The notes under the pieces: model-generated | Told to the model about the DNA's origin: nothing | Databases searched by the model: none | The model's input: the letters and a program-made list of their open reading frames with translations, nothing else | Part shown: positions 1 through 8,711 of the stretch, in pieces | Layout of the letters: every line of letters begins with the position of its first letter | How positions within the stretch are numbered: the stretch's first letter is position 1 | Position numbers and translations under genes: made by a program | From: CALGDE01 sp964655355 | Lineage (GTDB): Bacteria; Cyanobacteriota; Cyanobacteriia; CACIAM-69d | Direction: 5' to 3' | DNA length: 64,000 bases | NCBI GenBank assembly: GCA_964655355.1 | Contig: CAZZMD010000005.1 | Coordinates: 1-64,000, forward strand

Positions 1-63
1 GCGCAGCGAGGCGTCAAGGGCTAATTTGGCATTTAGACGTACTGCTGTTCCGGCCGGAGGGGG

Positions 64-82
64 CTTACCCGGGGGGGGGATT
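64..82. promoter_or_regulatory. possible metal-sensor operator (G-tract)
   Basis: A TTACCC half followed by nine consecutive G (71-79) lies about 170 bases before the start of the metal-sensor gene. CsoR/RcnR/InrS repressors bind operators with uninterrupted G/C tracts flanked by A/T-rich ends, often near their own genes. The palindrome here is imperfect, so this is only a candidate. Confidence 0.2.
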
Positions 83-252
83 ATTGGGGCGATCGCCTGT
101 CCACCCCCTTAAAAAATCGCGTTACAATCAGTAACTCAGTCGCTGTAACCCAGTTGTTACTGCTCTCTGGTCACTCAATCTCCCGTGACGTCCGTCACCG
201 ATTCAGTGGCGGGTTTATTCGCTTCCCCACCTCCTCGTCGTTTTCTTTGCCC

Positions 253-594
253 ATGACCCGTTCCCCGAATCTCCAGGCGGATTCTTCTGCCCCGTTGCCC
301 CATTCCCACTCCCATCCCCATTCCCACAGCGCCGAGTCCCGCCGCAAGCTGATTAATCGCCTCTCCCGCATTGAGGGCCATGTGCGGGGGGTGAAAACCA
401 TGATTAATGAGGACCGGGCTTGTCCTGAGGTGCTGATTCAGTTGGCGGCTATCCGAGGGGCCATTGATCGCGTCTCTCGGGCGGTGCTGGATGATCATCT
501 GTCCGAATGCCTGACCCGCGCTGCCCAGGATGGCAGTATCGAGGCGGAAGTCGAAGAACTGAAACAAGCGCTGGATCGCTTTCTGCCAGGATGA
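253..594 (+). CDS. CsoR/RcnR-family metal-sensing repressor, InrS-like
   Basis: A 113-residue all-helical metal-dependent DNA-binding repressor of the CsoR/RcnR (DUF156) family. The helix pattern RRKLINRLSRIEGHVRGV opens the conserved domain near residue 30, and metal ligands C57, H82 and C86 match the Cys-His-Cys set of CsoR and the nickel sensor InrS. A histidine-rich stretch HSHSHPHSHS (residues 17-26) precedes the domain and may add nickel or cobalt ligands. The reading frame is open back to 154, but the ATG at 253 fits family length much better. Cu(I) versus Ni(II) cannot be decided from sequence; the His-rich tail favours Ni/Co. No metal exporter gene lies beside it; metH follows. Confidence 0.85.
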   Translation: MTRSPNLQADSSAPLPHSHSHPHSHSAESRRKLINRLSRIEGHVRGVKTMINEDRACPEVLIQLAAIRGAIDRVSRAVLDDHLSECLTRAAQDGSIEAEVEELKQALDRFLPG

Positions 595-773
595 TTGGCA
601 GGATCTGACCCCTGCCTCGACGGAATAGAGTTTCCTCGCTTATCGGGCAGATAATCCGGCACAATAGATAGACTCCTGGGCTGTCGCGTACTGGCCTTGG
701 AGTAGGAACACGGCTGTTTCCACGTTCCCAAATCACGACTTCTCTACCCTCTAGCGTCACAGACTGCGCAGCC

Positions 774-3700
774 ATGACTCATCCCTTTTTGCAGCGTTTG
801 CACCATCCCGATCGCCCTGTCCTCGTATTCGATGGCGGGATGGGCACCCTGTTGCAATCTCAGAATCTAACGGCGGAGGATTTTGGGGGGGAGCATTATG
901 AGGGCTGCAATGAGTATTTGGTGGTGACGAAGCCGGAGGCGGTGGAGTTTGTGCACCGCAAGTATTTGGAGGCGGGGGCCGATGTGGTGGAGACGGATAC
1001 CTTTGGCGGCACGTCCATTGTGTTGGCGGAGTATGACCTCCAGGACCGGGCCTATGAGCTGAATAAGGCGGCGGTGGAGGTGGCAAAGCGGCTGACCGAC
1101 GAATATTCCACCCCCGATAAACCTCGATTTGTGGCGGGATCCATGGGACCGGGGACGAAGCTGCCGACCCTGGGGCATATCGATTTTGACACCATGAAGG
1201 CGGCCTATGCGGAGCAGGCGGCGGGGCTGTTTGACGGGGGGGCGGATCTGCTGATTGTGGAGACCTGTCAAGACGTGCTGCAAATTAAGGCGGCCTTGAA
1301 CGGGATTGAGGAAACCTTTGCTGCCCGGGGATCGCGGTTGCCGTTGATGGTGTCCGTGACGATGGAGACCACCGGGACGATGCTGGTGGGGAGCGATATC
1401 AGTGCGGTGGTGGCGATCCTGGAGCCCTTTGCGATCGATATTTTGGGGTTGAATTGTGCCACGGGGCCGGATCGGATGACGGAGCATATCCGATATCTGA
1501 CGGAAAACGCGCCTTTTGTGGTGTCCTGTATTCCCAATGCGGGGTTGCCGGAAAATATTGGCGGGGTCGCCCACTACAAGTTATCCCCCATTGAGCTGCG
1601 GATGGCGTTGCATCGGTTTGTGGAGGATATGGGCGTCCAGGTGGTGGGGGGCTGCTGCGGTACGACGCCGGAACATATTGCTCAGTTGGCGGATGCCGCA
1701 AAGGACTTCAAGCCTAAGGAACGCGCGGTCCGCCGGTCCCTTGAGATAGCGGCCGGAGAGATTGCGGCCGAAGAAGAGCCGCAAACCGATGCTGGCTATG
1801 AACCTTCTGCGGCGTCGATTTATAGTGCTCAGCCCTATGAGCAGGATAATTCGTTCCTGATTGTGGGCGAGCGTTTAAATGCGAGTGGGTCTAAAAAGTG
1901 CCGGACCCTGCTGAACGATGAGGATTGGGATGGGCTGATTGCCCTGGCTAAATCCCAAGTTAAGGAGGGGGCCCACGTGTTGGATGTGAACGTGGATTAT
2001 GTGGGCCGCGATGGGGAGCGGGATATGCAGGAGCTGGCGTCCCGGTTGGTGACGAATGTGACGTTGCCCCTGATGTTGGATTCCACCGAGTGGACCAAGA
2101 TGGAGGCCGGTTTGAAGGTGGTCGGCGGTAAGTGCATCCTCAATTCCACCAACTATGAGGATGGGGAAGAACGGTTCCTGAAGGTGTTGGAGCTGGCGAA
2201 GCAGTATGGCGCTGGGGTGGTTATCGGCACCATCGATGAGGATGGGATGGCGCGGACCGCAGACAAAAAATTTGCGATCGCCCAGCGGGCTTATCGGCAG
2301 GCGGTGGAGTTTGGAATTCCGGCCCATGAAATCTTTTTTGATACGTTGGCGCTGCCTATTTCTACGGGAATTGAGGAGGATCGGGAAAACGGCATGGCGA
2401 CGGTGGAATCCATTCGCTTAATTCGGGAAAATCTGCCCCATTGCCATGTCATTTTAGGGATTTCTAATATTTCCTTTGGGTTGAATCCGGCGGCGCGCCA
2501 GGTGCTGAATTCGGTGTTCCTCAATGATTGTATGCAGGTGGGAATGGATGCGGCGATCGTGAGTGCGGCCAAGATCCTTCCCATGGCAAAAATTGAGGAG
2601 GATCATCAAAAGGTTTGCCGGGATTTGATCTATGACCGGCGGGGGTTTGAGGGGGATGTTTGTACCTATGACCCGCTGACGAAACTGACGACTCTATTTG
2701 AAGGAAAAACCACTAAGAAAGAGGCTGGGGTTGATGAAAATCTTCCCCTGGAGGAAAAGCTGAAGCGCCATATTATCGATGGCGAGCGCATTGGCTTGGA
2801 GCCGGTTTTGGATTCGGCTCTGGCGGAGTATCCTCCCCTGGAGATTATTAATACCTTTTTGCTCGATGGTATGAAGGTGGTGGGGGAGCAGTTTGCTAGT
2901 GGTCAAATGCAGTTGCCGTTTGTGTTGCAGTCGGCGGAAACTATGAAGACTGCTGTGGCCTACCTGGAACCCTATATGGATAAGGAAGAGGGGGGGGAAA
3001 GTAGTGCTAAGGGTAAGTTTGTGATCGCGACGGTTAAGGGGGATGTCCACGATATTGGTAAGAATCTTGTGGATATTATCTTGACGAACAACGGGTACAA
3101 AGTGATTAATCTCGGCATTAAACAGCCCGTTGAGAACATTATCGATGCCTATGAGGAGCACCAGCCGGACTGTATTGCGATGAGCGGTTTGCTGGTGAAA
3201 TCTACGGCGTTTATGAAGGATAATTTGCAGACTTTTAATGAGCGGGGGATTCAGGTTCCGGTCATTTTGGGGGGGGCGGCCTTGACCCCTAATTTTGTTC
3301 GTAAGGATTGTCAGTCGGTCTATAACGGTCGGGTGATTTACGGAAAAGATGCATTTGCTGATCTCAATTTTATGGATAAGTTGATGCCGGCGAAGAAGGC
3401 GGGCAATTGGGAGGATACTCAGGGCTTTTTGGATGAGATGGATAGCGCCGATTTGAGCGGTAGTGCGGACGGTGTTCCCGTTGAGCCGGTGGAGGAGAAG
3501 CCTAAGGAGCCTGTGCCCGTTGATACCCGGCGATCTGAGGCGGTGTCATTGGATGTCGATCGCCCGACGCCGCCGTTTTGGGGGACTCGGATTTTGCAGG
3601 GGGATGATATTCCCTTGGAGGAGGCGTTTTGGCATTTGGATTTGCAGGCGTTGTTTGCGGGGCAGTGGCAGTTCCGTAAGCCTCGGGAACAGTCGAAGGA

Positions 3701-4394
3701 GGAGTATCAGGCGTTTTTAGAGGAAAAAGTTCATCCCATTTTGAAGGGGTGGAAGGAGCGGGTGGTGGCGGAAAATTTGCTGCATCCTCAGGTGGTTTAT
3801 GGTTATTTCCCCTGCAATGCGGAGGGGAATACGGTGTATGTCTATGACCCTGAGGCGATCGCCCAGGGGGCTGATATTTCTACCCTGGAGCCGGTGACTT
3901 CCTTTGAGTTCCCTCGTCAGCGGTCTAACCGTCGTCTGTGTATTGCGGATTTCTTTGCGACCCGGGAGTCGGGGCAGGTGGATGTGTTCCCGATGCAGGC
4001 GGCGACGGTGGGGGAGATTGCGACGGAGTTTGCTCAGAAATTATTTGCGGCGGATCAGTATACGGATTATCTGTATTTCCACGGATTGGCTGTGCAGATG
4101 GCGGAGGCGCTGGCGGAGTGGACCCATGCCAGGGTACGCCGGGAATTGGGCTATGGAGATTTAGAGCCGGATAATATTCGCGATATGTTGGTGCAGAAAT
4201 ATCGGGGGTCTCGCTATAGTTTTGGCTACCCCGCTTGCCCCAATATGCAGGACCAATTTAAACAGTTGGATCTGTTGAAGTGCGATCGCATCAATATGTA
4301 TATGGATGAGAGTGAGCAGCTTTATCCGGAGCAATCTACGACGGCGTTGATGACCCTCCATCCCATCGCAAAGTATTTCAATGTCACGGTTTAA
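774..4394 (+). CDS. metH: cobalamin-dependent methionine synthase
   Basis: This 1206-residue enzyme transfers the methyl group of 5-methyl-THF through cobalamin to homocysteine. All four modules are present in order: homocysteine-binding barrel (about 10-310, zinc ligands in LNCATG near 228 and GGCCGTTPEH near 293), pterin-binding barrel (about 345-610), B12-binding cap and Rossmann domain (about 640-880, DVHDIGKN with the cobalt-ligand His near 759, the position known in E. coli), and the C-terminal AdoMet reactivation domain (about 960-1190, RRELGYGDLEPDN). An acidic, proline-rich linker (about 885-935) joins the last two. The length is that of the full family. I saw no cobalamin riboswitch in the 179-base gap before it. 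CobO at 31-32 kb would help supply the cofactor. Confidence 0.97.
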   Translation: MTHPFLQRLHHPDRPVLVFDGGMGTLLQSQNLTAEDFGGEHYEGCNEYLVVTKPEAVEFVHRKYLEAGADVVETDTFGGTSIVLAEYDLQDRAYELNKAAVEVAKRLTDEYSTPDKPRFVAGSMGPGTKLPTLGHIDFDTMKAAYAEQAAGLFDGGADLLIVETCQDVLQIKAALNGIEETFAARGSRLPLMVSVTMETTGTMLVGSDISAVVAILEPFAIDILGLNCATGPDRMTEHIRYLTENAPFVVSCIPNAGLPENIGGVAHYKLSPIELRMALHRFVEDMGVQVVGGCCGTTPEHIAQLADAAKDFKPKERAVRRSLEIAAGEIAAEEEPQTDAGYEPSAASIYSAQPYEQDNSFLIVGERLNASGSKKCRTLLNDEDWDGLIALAKSQVKEGAHVLDVNVDYVGRDGERDMQELASRLVTNVTLPLMLDSTEWTKMEAGLKVVGGKCILNSTNYEDGEERFLKVLELAKQYGAGVVIGTIDEDGMARTADKKFAIAQRAYRQAVEFGIPAHEIFFDTLALPISTGIEEDRENGMATVESIRLIRENLPHCHVILGISNISFGLNPAARQVLNSVFLNDCMQVGMDAAIVSAAKILPMAKIEEDHQKVCRDLIYDRRGFEGDVCTYDPLTKLTTLFEGKTTKKEAGVDENLPLEEKLKRHIIDGERIGLEPVLDSALAEYPPLEIINTFLLDGMKVVGEQFASGQMQLPFVLQSAETMKTAVAYLEPYMDKEEGGESSAKGKFVIATVKGDVHDIGKNLVDIILTNNGYKVINLGIKQPVENIIDAYEEHQPDCIAMSGLLVKSTAFMKDNLQTFNERGIQVPVILGGAALTPNFVRKDCQSVYNGRVIYGKDAFADLNFMDKLMPAKKAGNWEDTQGFLDEMDSADLSGSADGVPVEPVEEKPKEPVPVDTRRSEAVSLDVDRPTPPFWGTRILQGDDIPLEEAFWHLDLQALFAGQWQFRKPREQSKEEYQAFLEEKVHPILKGWKERVVAENLLHPQVVYGYFPCNAEGNTVYVYDPEAIAQGADISTLEPVTSFEFPRQRSNRRLCIADFFATRESGQVDVFPMQAATVGEIATEFAQKLFAADQYTDYLYFHGLAVQMAEALAEWTHARVRRELGYGDLEPDNIRDMLVQKYRGSRYSFGYPACPNMQDQFKQLDLLKCDRINMYMDESEQLYPEQSTTALMTLHPIAKYFNVTV

Positions 4395-4427
4395 AGGCAT
4401 GGTTTAAAGCCACCGCCTAAACGACCT

Positions 4428-4454
4428 ATTCCTGGGGGGCGCTACCCCGGGAAT
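4428..4454 (+). terminator. hairpin after metH
   Basis: ATTCCTGGGG (4428-4437) pairs with CCCCGGGAAT (4445-4454), ten pairs with one G-U, loop of seven. It sits 34 bases after the metH stop. No T tract follows, so intrinsic termination is uncertain. Confidence 0.4.
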
Positions 4455-4608
4455 GGGAAGTGGCAAAAAAGTTTACAAAATGTGTCGCTTGCGTTGGATA
4501 AAATGGAATTTGAAAGGGTTAGTAACTGAAGAAAAAAAACTTTAATATCAACTGGTCTGGTTTCTTAGATGTCCTTGTGCCTCGGTTGTTCAAGGGGGTT
4601 TTTACGCC

Positions 4609-5790
4609 ATGGCTGCCCATCCATCCCGCCTGTTGCCTACTGTGACCGTGCAGCAACCCTCTGTTATTACTCGTGAATCGCCTTTGCAGCTGTTGCTGTT
4701 TACGGATCAGCGCCCTGCGGCTCGCCGTCAAGTGAAGGATACGTGCGCCCATTTGGAGAAGTTGCAGGAGCGCTCTGAGTTTCAGTTGGAGGTGGTGGAT
4801 GTGGTGGAGCAGCCTTATCTGGCGGAGCATTTCCGGTTGGTGGCGACGCCGGCGTTGGTGAAGGTGAATCCTCAGCCTCAGCAGGTGTTGACCGGGAGCA
4901 ATCTGGTGGAGCAGATTGACCGGTGTTGGCAGCGTTGGCAGGAGTCTGCGGAGGATTTTATGGCGCAGCATCCGTTGGAGGCGGATGTGTCGGTTTCGCT
5001 GATGGATGCGGCGGAGCAGGTGCGGTTGGCGGAGGAGGTGTTTTCGCTGGAGCAGCGCTGTGATGAGTTGAGTTCGCTGCTGGAGTTTAAGGATAAGGCG
5101 ATTGAGATTTTGGCCCACGATTTGCGCAGTCCGTTGGCGGCGGTGGCGGCGGCGTTGGAGACGTTGGAGTCGTCCCAGGTGCCGGGGACGGTGCAGTCGT
5201 TGCGGATGACGCCGGAGTTGGAGATGCGGGTGTTGTCCCATGCGCGATCGCAGTTGCGGGTGATGAATCGGATGATTGCGGATTTGCTGGAGCAGGATTT
5301 GAAGCAGCCGTCGCTTCCCCGGTTGAAGGTGGTCCCCCGGCGGTTGGATTTTGGGGCGCTGTGTGAGGAGTCGGTGGAGTTGACCCGGGAGCAGTGGACG
5401 GCGAAGGGGCAGACGTTGAAGGCGGATATTCCTCAGGATTTGCCGCCGGTCCATGGCGATCGCGATCGCTTGAGCCAGGTGGTGTTGAATTTGTTGGACA
5501 ATGCGATTAAGTTCACGCCGGAGGGGGGCACGGTGACGCTGTCGCTGCTCCACCGCACCACTTACAAAATTCAGTTTTCCCTGTGTGATTCGGGACCAGG
5601 GATTCCGGAGGCGGATCAGGATGCGATTTTTCAGGAGGGCGTGCGCTTGAAGGATACGCAAACGTCTGGTTATGGCATTGGGTTGGCGGTGTGTCGTCAG
5701 TTGATTCGGGCCCACCACGGCAAAATTTGGGTCAATTCCCGCCCCGATGAGGGGAGTTGTTTCCATTTCACGCTGCCGGTCTATCGCTAA
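4609..5790 (+). CDS. sasA: circadian clock output histidine kinase SasA
   Basis: A 393-residue cytoplasmic sensor kinase. The N-terminal part (about 25-105) is the KaiB-like thioredoxin-fold domain with which SasA binds KaiC; a short helical linker leads to the dimerisation/phosphoacceptor helix with H170 in HDLRSPLAAV, and the ATPase domain follows (N-box LLDNAIKFTPEGG, G1 DSGPGIPE, G2 GYGIGLAVC). In known cyanobacteria SasA phosphorylates RpaA to drive rhythmic transcription. No membrane segment is present. Neither kaiABC nor rpaA is in this window. The moeA gene begins 44 bases downstream on the same strand. The ATG at 4609 gives the standard family N-terminus. Confidence 0.93.
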   Translation: MAAHPSRLLPTVTVQQPSVITRESPLQLLLFTDQRPAARRQVKDTCAHLEKLQERSEFQLEVVDVVEQPYLAEHFRLVATPALVKVNPQPQQVLTGSNLVEQIDRCWQRWQESAEDFMAQHPLEADVSVSLMDAAEQVRLAEEVFSLEQRCDELSSLLEFKDKAIEILAHDLRSPLAAVAAALETLESSQVPGTVQSLRMTPELEMRVLSHARSQLRVMNRMIADLLEQDLKQPSLPRLKVVPRRLDFGALCEESVELTREQWTAKGQTLKADIPQDLPPVHGDRDRLSQVVLNLLDNAIKFTPEGGTVTLSLLHRTTYKIQFSLCDSGPGIPEADQDAIFQEGVRLKDTQTSGYGIGLAVCRQLIRAHHGKIWVNSRPDEGSCFHFTLPVYR

Positions 5791-5834
5791 GGCCGTTAGA
5801 GTCAGGCGTATCAGGGTTGTTTTTTAATTAGTCC

Positions 5835-7121
5835 ATGCTGTCTGTTGCTGAAGCGGAATCGCGAATTCTGGGGTTGTGTGTGCCTTTGGTTGGGGAGCAT
5901 ACGGAGACGGTGCCGTTGGGGCAGGCGCGGGGGCGGGTGTTAGCGGAGGCGGTGGTTGCGGCGCGGGATGTGCCCCATTGGGATAATTCGGCGATGGACG
6001 GTTATGCGGTGCGATCGCAGGATTGTCAGCCAGAGTCAGAATCAGAATCAGAGCAAGGGCTGGCGGTGATTGATGAATTGCCGGCGGGGGCTGAGCCGCG
6101 ACAGGGGCTGCAGGCGGGTCAGGCGATGCGGATTTTTACGGGGGGAGTATTGCCGGCGGGGGCGGATGCGGTGGTGATGCAGGAGGAGACGGAGCGCAGG
6201 GGCGATCGCGTTTTGATCCAGGCTGCGGTGGAACCGGGGCAGTTTGTTCGGCAACAAGGAAAATATTGTCGGGCGGGGACGCCGATTTTGTCGCCGGGGA
6301 TCGCTTTGGGACCGGCGGAGTTGGCGATCGCGGCGGCGAATCAGACGGCTGAGTTAACGGTGGTCCGTCGGCCGAGGGTGGCGATTTTGTCCACGGGGAA
6401 TGAGTTGGTGTCGGTGGATGCCCCCTTAGAGCCGGGGCAGATTGTGGATTCCAATCGCTATGCCCTGACGGCGTTTGTGGAGCAGATGGGGGCGATCGCG
6501 ATTCCGTTGGGGATTGTGGGCGATCGTCGGGAAACGGTGACGGCGGTGATTCGGGAGGCGATCGCTCAGGCGGATATTGTGTTGTCCACCGGGGGCGTTT
6601 CGGTGGGGGATTACGATTATGTGGAGGCGGTGTTGGAGGAGCTGGGTGGGGCGATCGCTGTGCGGAAGGTGGCGATTAAACCGGGTAAACCCCTGACGGT
6701 GGCGCAGTTTTCGGCGGATACTCTCCAGTCTCTGGGATTGGAGGGAGATCAGGCGTCGCGACCGGTGGTGTATTTTGGGTTGCCGGGGAATCCGGTGTCG
6801 GCGTTGGTGGGTTGTTGGCGATTTGTGGCCCCGGCCCTGCGCACCATTGTGGGGCGATCGCCGGATGCCATCGCTCCCCAGTTTGTTATGGCCACGGCTC
6901 GGTCTCCTCTGAAGGGGGCGGGGAAGCGGGATAACTATCTTTGGGGGCGGTTAAGCTGTGGTGTCTCGGGGTTTGAGTTTTCTGGGGCGATCGGTCCTCA
7001 TCAGTCGGCCAATTTGATTAATCTGGCGGGGACCACGGGGTTGGCGATCGTTCCGGCAGGGAGCCCGACTATTTCTGTGGGGGAATCGGTGCAAGTGATG
7101 ATGATTCAGGAACTCCGTTAG
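5835..7121 (+). CDS. moeA: molybdopterin molybdenumtransferase MoeA
   Basis: A 428-residue MoeA/gephyrin-E-type protein that inserts molybdate into adenylylated molybdopterin. Visible family motifs are DNSAMDGYAV near residue 50, the MoCF-binding core with STGGVSVGDYDY near 255, KPGKPL near 285 and GLPGNPVSA near 318, followed by the C-terminal domain IV. An acidic/Gln-rich stretch (PESESESEQG, about 65-75) is a local insertion. Its neighbour sasA lies 44 bases upstream; the MoaD partner of the same pathway is encoded at 35.1 kb on the other strand. The length and start are normal for the family. Confidence 0.94.
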   Translation: MLSVAEAESRILGLCVPLVGEHTETVPLGQARGRVLAEAVVAARDVPHWDNSAMDGYAVRSQDCQPESESESEQGLAVIDELPAGAEPRQGLQAGQAMRIFTGGVLPAGADAVVMQEETERRGDRVLIQAAVEPGQFVRQQGKYCRAGTPILSPGIALGPAELAIAAANQTAELTVVRRPRVAILSTGNELVSVDAPLEPGQIVDSNRYALTAFVEQMGAIAIPLGIVGDRRETVTAVIREAIAQADIVLSTGGVSVGDYDYVEAVLEELGGAIAVRKVAIKPGKPLTVAQFSADTLQSLGLEGDQASRPVVYFGLPGNPVSALVGCWRFVAPALRTIVGRSPDAIAPQFVMATARSPLKGAGKRDNYLWGRLSCGVSGFEFSGAIGPHQSANLINLAGTTGLAIVPAGSPTISVGESVQVMMIQELR

Positions 7122-7162
7122 GGCCTCCTGCGTCAGGGGGGGAGGCGCGTGGAGGATGTCAG

Positions 7163-7185
7163 GTCGACTTAGCAGGTCGACTTTT
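7163..7185 (+). terminator. GTCGAC hairpin after moeA
   Basis: Two copies of the palindromic hexamer GTCGAC (7163-7168, 7176-7181) can pair across a seven-base loop and are followed by TTTT. The copies also lie in an 11-base direct repeat. Plausible weak intrinsic terminator about 40 bases past the moeA stop. Confidence 0.4.
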
Positions 7186-7541
7186 AATTGATGGTTCCTA
7201 ACCGGAGGATCCCCTCACTACAATTGGGTAAGGGGAGCTTAGGCAATGAGAATTCGCCAAGGAACGGTTTAGGGATGTTCGACTGGCTTTCCTTTCCAGG
7301 CCCCTTGCTCCGTTGTGTCGCTCTTACCCCGGCGCAGTCTATCGAGATTGCAATGGAAGTTAAGGAGCTTTTTTAAGGCGCAGGCCGTCATCATACCCAG
7401 AGGGGTTTGGCAGTCTATGCCAGTTGCCCAGGGGGTGGGCGTCGCTGCTTGATCCTGGATGGTGCCCGTACTCTGTACCGCACCGGTCCTATTACCATTG
7501 CTCGATTCCACCCATTACTCCCTAATCGGTTATCCACGACT
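7186..7541. other. spacer without a supported gene
   Basis: A 356-base spacer between moeA and the COP23-like gene. Short open frames cross it but none has a ribosome-binding site or a recognisable protein. A small inverted repeat CCCCT/AGGGG occurs at 7211-7235. The promoter of the next gene should lie here. Confidence 0.5.
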
Positions 7542-8081
7542 ATGAAATCCATCGCCCGTATTGCCCTAGCTGGACTCTTTGCCCTGTCTCTGCCCCTGGC
7601 GATCGCCCCCCGCAGCGATGCCCAAACCGTCAAGGCGTTGGATACGTTCCGATGCGACAAAGTACAGGGATATTACGCCACCATGGCGGTGCAACATTCT
7701 GGGCGGCGGGCCCCGATGATCGTGTGGGCCAGTGAAGAGTTTAGTAATTCTGGCTATCCCCCGGAGCGGCGGTGCCGGGAGGTGACCCAGCGCCTCAATC
7801 GCGCTCTGGAGAACAATGGGGGCCGATTGCGGAATTTATACCTGACTTTGGGCCCGGTTAATCGCCATATGGTGCTGTGTCACGTCAACAACACCCGCCG
7901 CGGTTGCAATCGCAATAATGTGTTGTTTACCCTTAGCGATCGCAATCGCCGTGCTGAAAATCCGACCCAGATGCTAAGCCGTCTTTTCAATACGGATGCG
8001 TTGAGTAGCGGTAACCCTATTCAGCAGTCGGGTGGACAGCCCTATGTCAGCCTTGAGCAATTGGTGAATGGCCTGTTTTAG
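7542..8081 (+). CDS. COP23-domain secreted protein
   Basis: A 179-residue protein with a Sec signal peptide (KSIARIALAGLFALSLPLAI, likely cleaved near APRSDAQT, residues 20-28). The mature part matches the layout of the cyanobacterial COP23 (circadian oscillating polypeptide) family: an early FRCD cysteine, IVW near residue 67, a central ERRCREVTQRLN helix, GPVNRHMVLCHV with another cysteine, and LFTLSDRNR near the end. Conserved cysteines suggest a disulfide in the periplasm. Its biochemical function is unknown. The frame is open further upstream (to 7407), but only the ATG at 7542 puts the signal peptide at the N-terminus. Confidence 0.8.
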   Translation: MKSIARIALAGLFALSLPLAIAPRSDAQTVKALDTFRCDKVQGYYATMAVQHSGRRAPMIVWASEEFSNSGYPPERRCREVTQRLNRALENNGGRLRNLYLTLGPVNRHMVLCHVNNTRRGCNRNNVLFTLSDRNRRAENPTQMLSRLFNTDALSSGNPIQQSGGQPYVSLEQLVNGLF

Positions 8082-8169
8082 GGCTAACTTTAGGGCATTT
8101 TTCGGATGATGTTGTGGGGATCAGGGGCGTCGCGATCGTCCCTCGACGTTTGGCACTTCAGGTTTTTGT

Positions 8170-8622
8170 TTGACCGATGAAGTGCCTTGGGATACTGTCA
8201 GTAATCAAGCCAATGTTTATGTGATATCCCTCGGCAATTTCCATATGACCCCACTGGACCGTGCTGCGATCGATGATGAGTTATCAAAACGCCCCTTAGA
8301 ATTGGATGAAGGGGGGTATTTCATTATTTATGTCCTGCCAGAGACTGGCATGATTTGTGCCAAGCATTTCACCACCGTGATCGATGATCAGGGGCTGGCG
8401 CGGGATCCGGAAACGGGGGAGGTGATTCCGGCGAAGGGTAAGGTGGAGCGCACCCACGAAACCCTTTATGAGGCGGTAACCGCTAAGGCATTGTGCGTCG
8501 AAATTTTTGAAAAAACGAATCCCTGCCCGGTAACTCAATTCAGCCATGCAGCTTATTTGGGGCGTGAGTTTGTGAGGGCGCAACAGGCATTGGAAACAGG
8601 AAGCGAATATATCCAGGATTGA
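8170..8622 (+). CDS. DUF4346-type conserved protein
   Basis: A 150-residue soluble protein. The features LELDEGGYFIIYV (about 43-55), a central CAKHF, and the C-terminal HAAYLGREFVRAQQALETGS ending in YIQD match my recollection of the DUF4346 domain, which in archaea is also found at the end of dihydropteroate-synthase-like proteins and which stands alone in cyanobacteria. The function is not established. No ATG or GTG occurs in frame between the upstream stop (8107) and residue 26, so a TTG start at 8170 is the only reasonable choice. A strong hairpin terminator follows. Confidence 0.75.
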   Translation: MTDEVPWDTVSNQANVYVISLGNFHMTPLDRAAIDDELSKRPLELDEGGYFIIYVLPETGMICAKHFTTVIDDQGLARDPETGEVIPAKGKVERTHETLYEAVTAKALCVEIFEKTNPCPVTQFSHAAYLGREFVRAQQALETGSEYIQD

Positions 8623-8661
8623 TCCCGCTGATCCCCTGGCTTCTATTCCGATCCGATTGCG

Positions 8662-8690
8662 ATCCGAGCCTAAAATAGGATCGGATTTTT
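8662..8690 (+). terminator. intrinsic terminator after the DUF4346 gene
   Basis: ATCCGAGCCTA (8662-8672) pairs with TAGGATCGGAT (8676-8686), eleven positions with one mismatch, an AAA loop and a T run to 8690. It separates the + strand gene from the convergent gene ending at 8712. Confidence 0.75.
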
Positions 8691-8711
8691 AGTGGATTCG
8701 TTTGTGGCCCA

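Noticed and set aside
595..773. Cobalamin riboswitch before metH
   Set aside because: Looked for the conserved GCCACTG and B12-box sequences; neither is present in the gap.
867..1574. 235-codon minus-strand frame opposite metH
   Set aside because: Composition (Arg, His, Gln) and position mark it as an antisense shadow.
4519..5766. 415-codon open frame on the minus strand opposite sasA
   Set aside because: Low-complexity Arg/Leu/Gln/His translation typical of an antisense shadow of a GC-rich gene; sasA itself is unmistakable.
7188..7376. 62-codon + strand frame after moeA
   Set aside because: No ribosome-binding site or family resemblance; lies in the spacer after a terminator-like hairpin.
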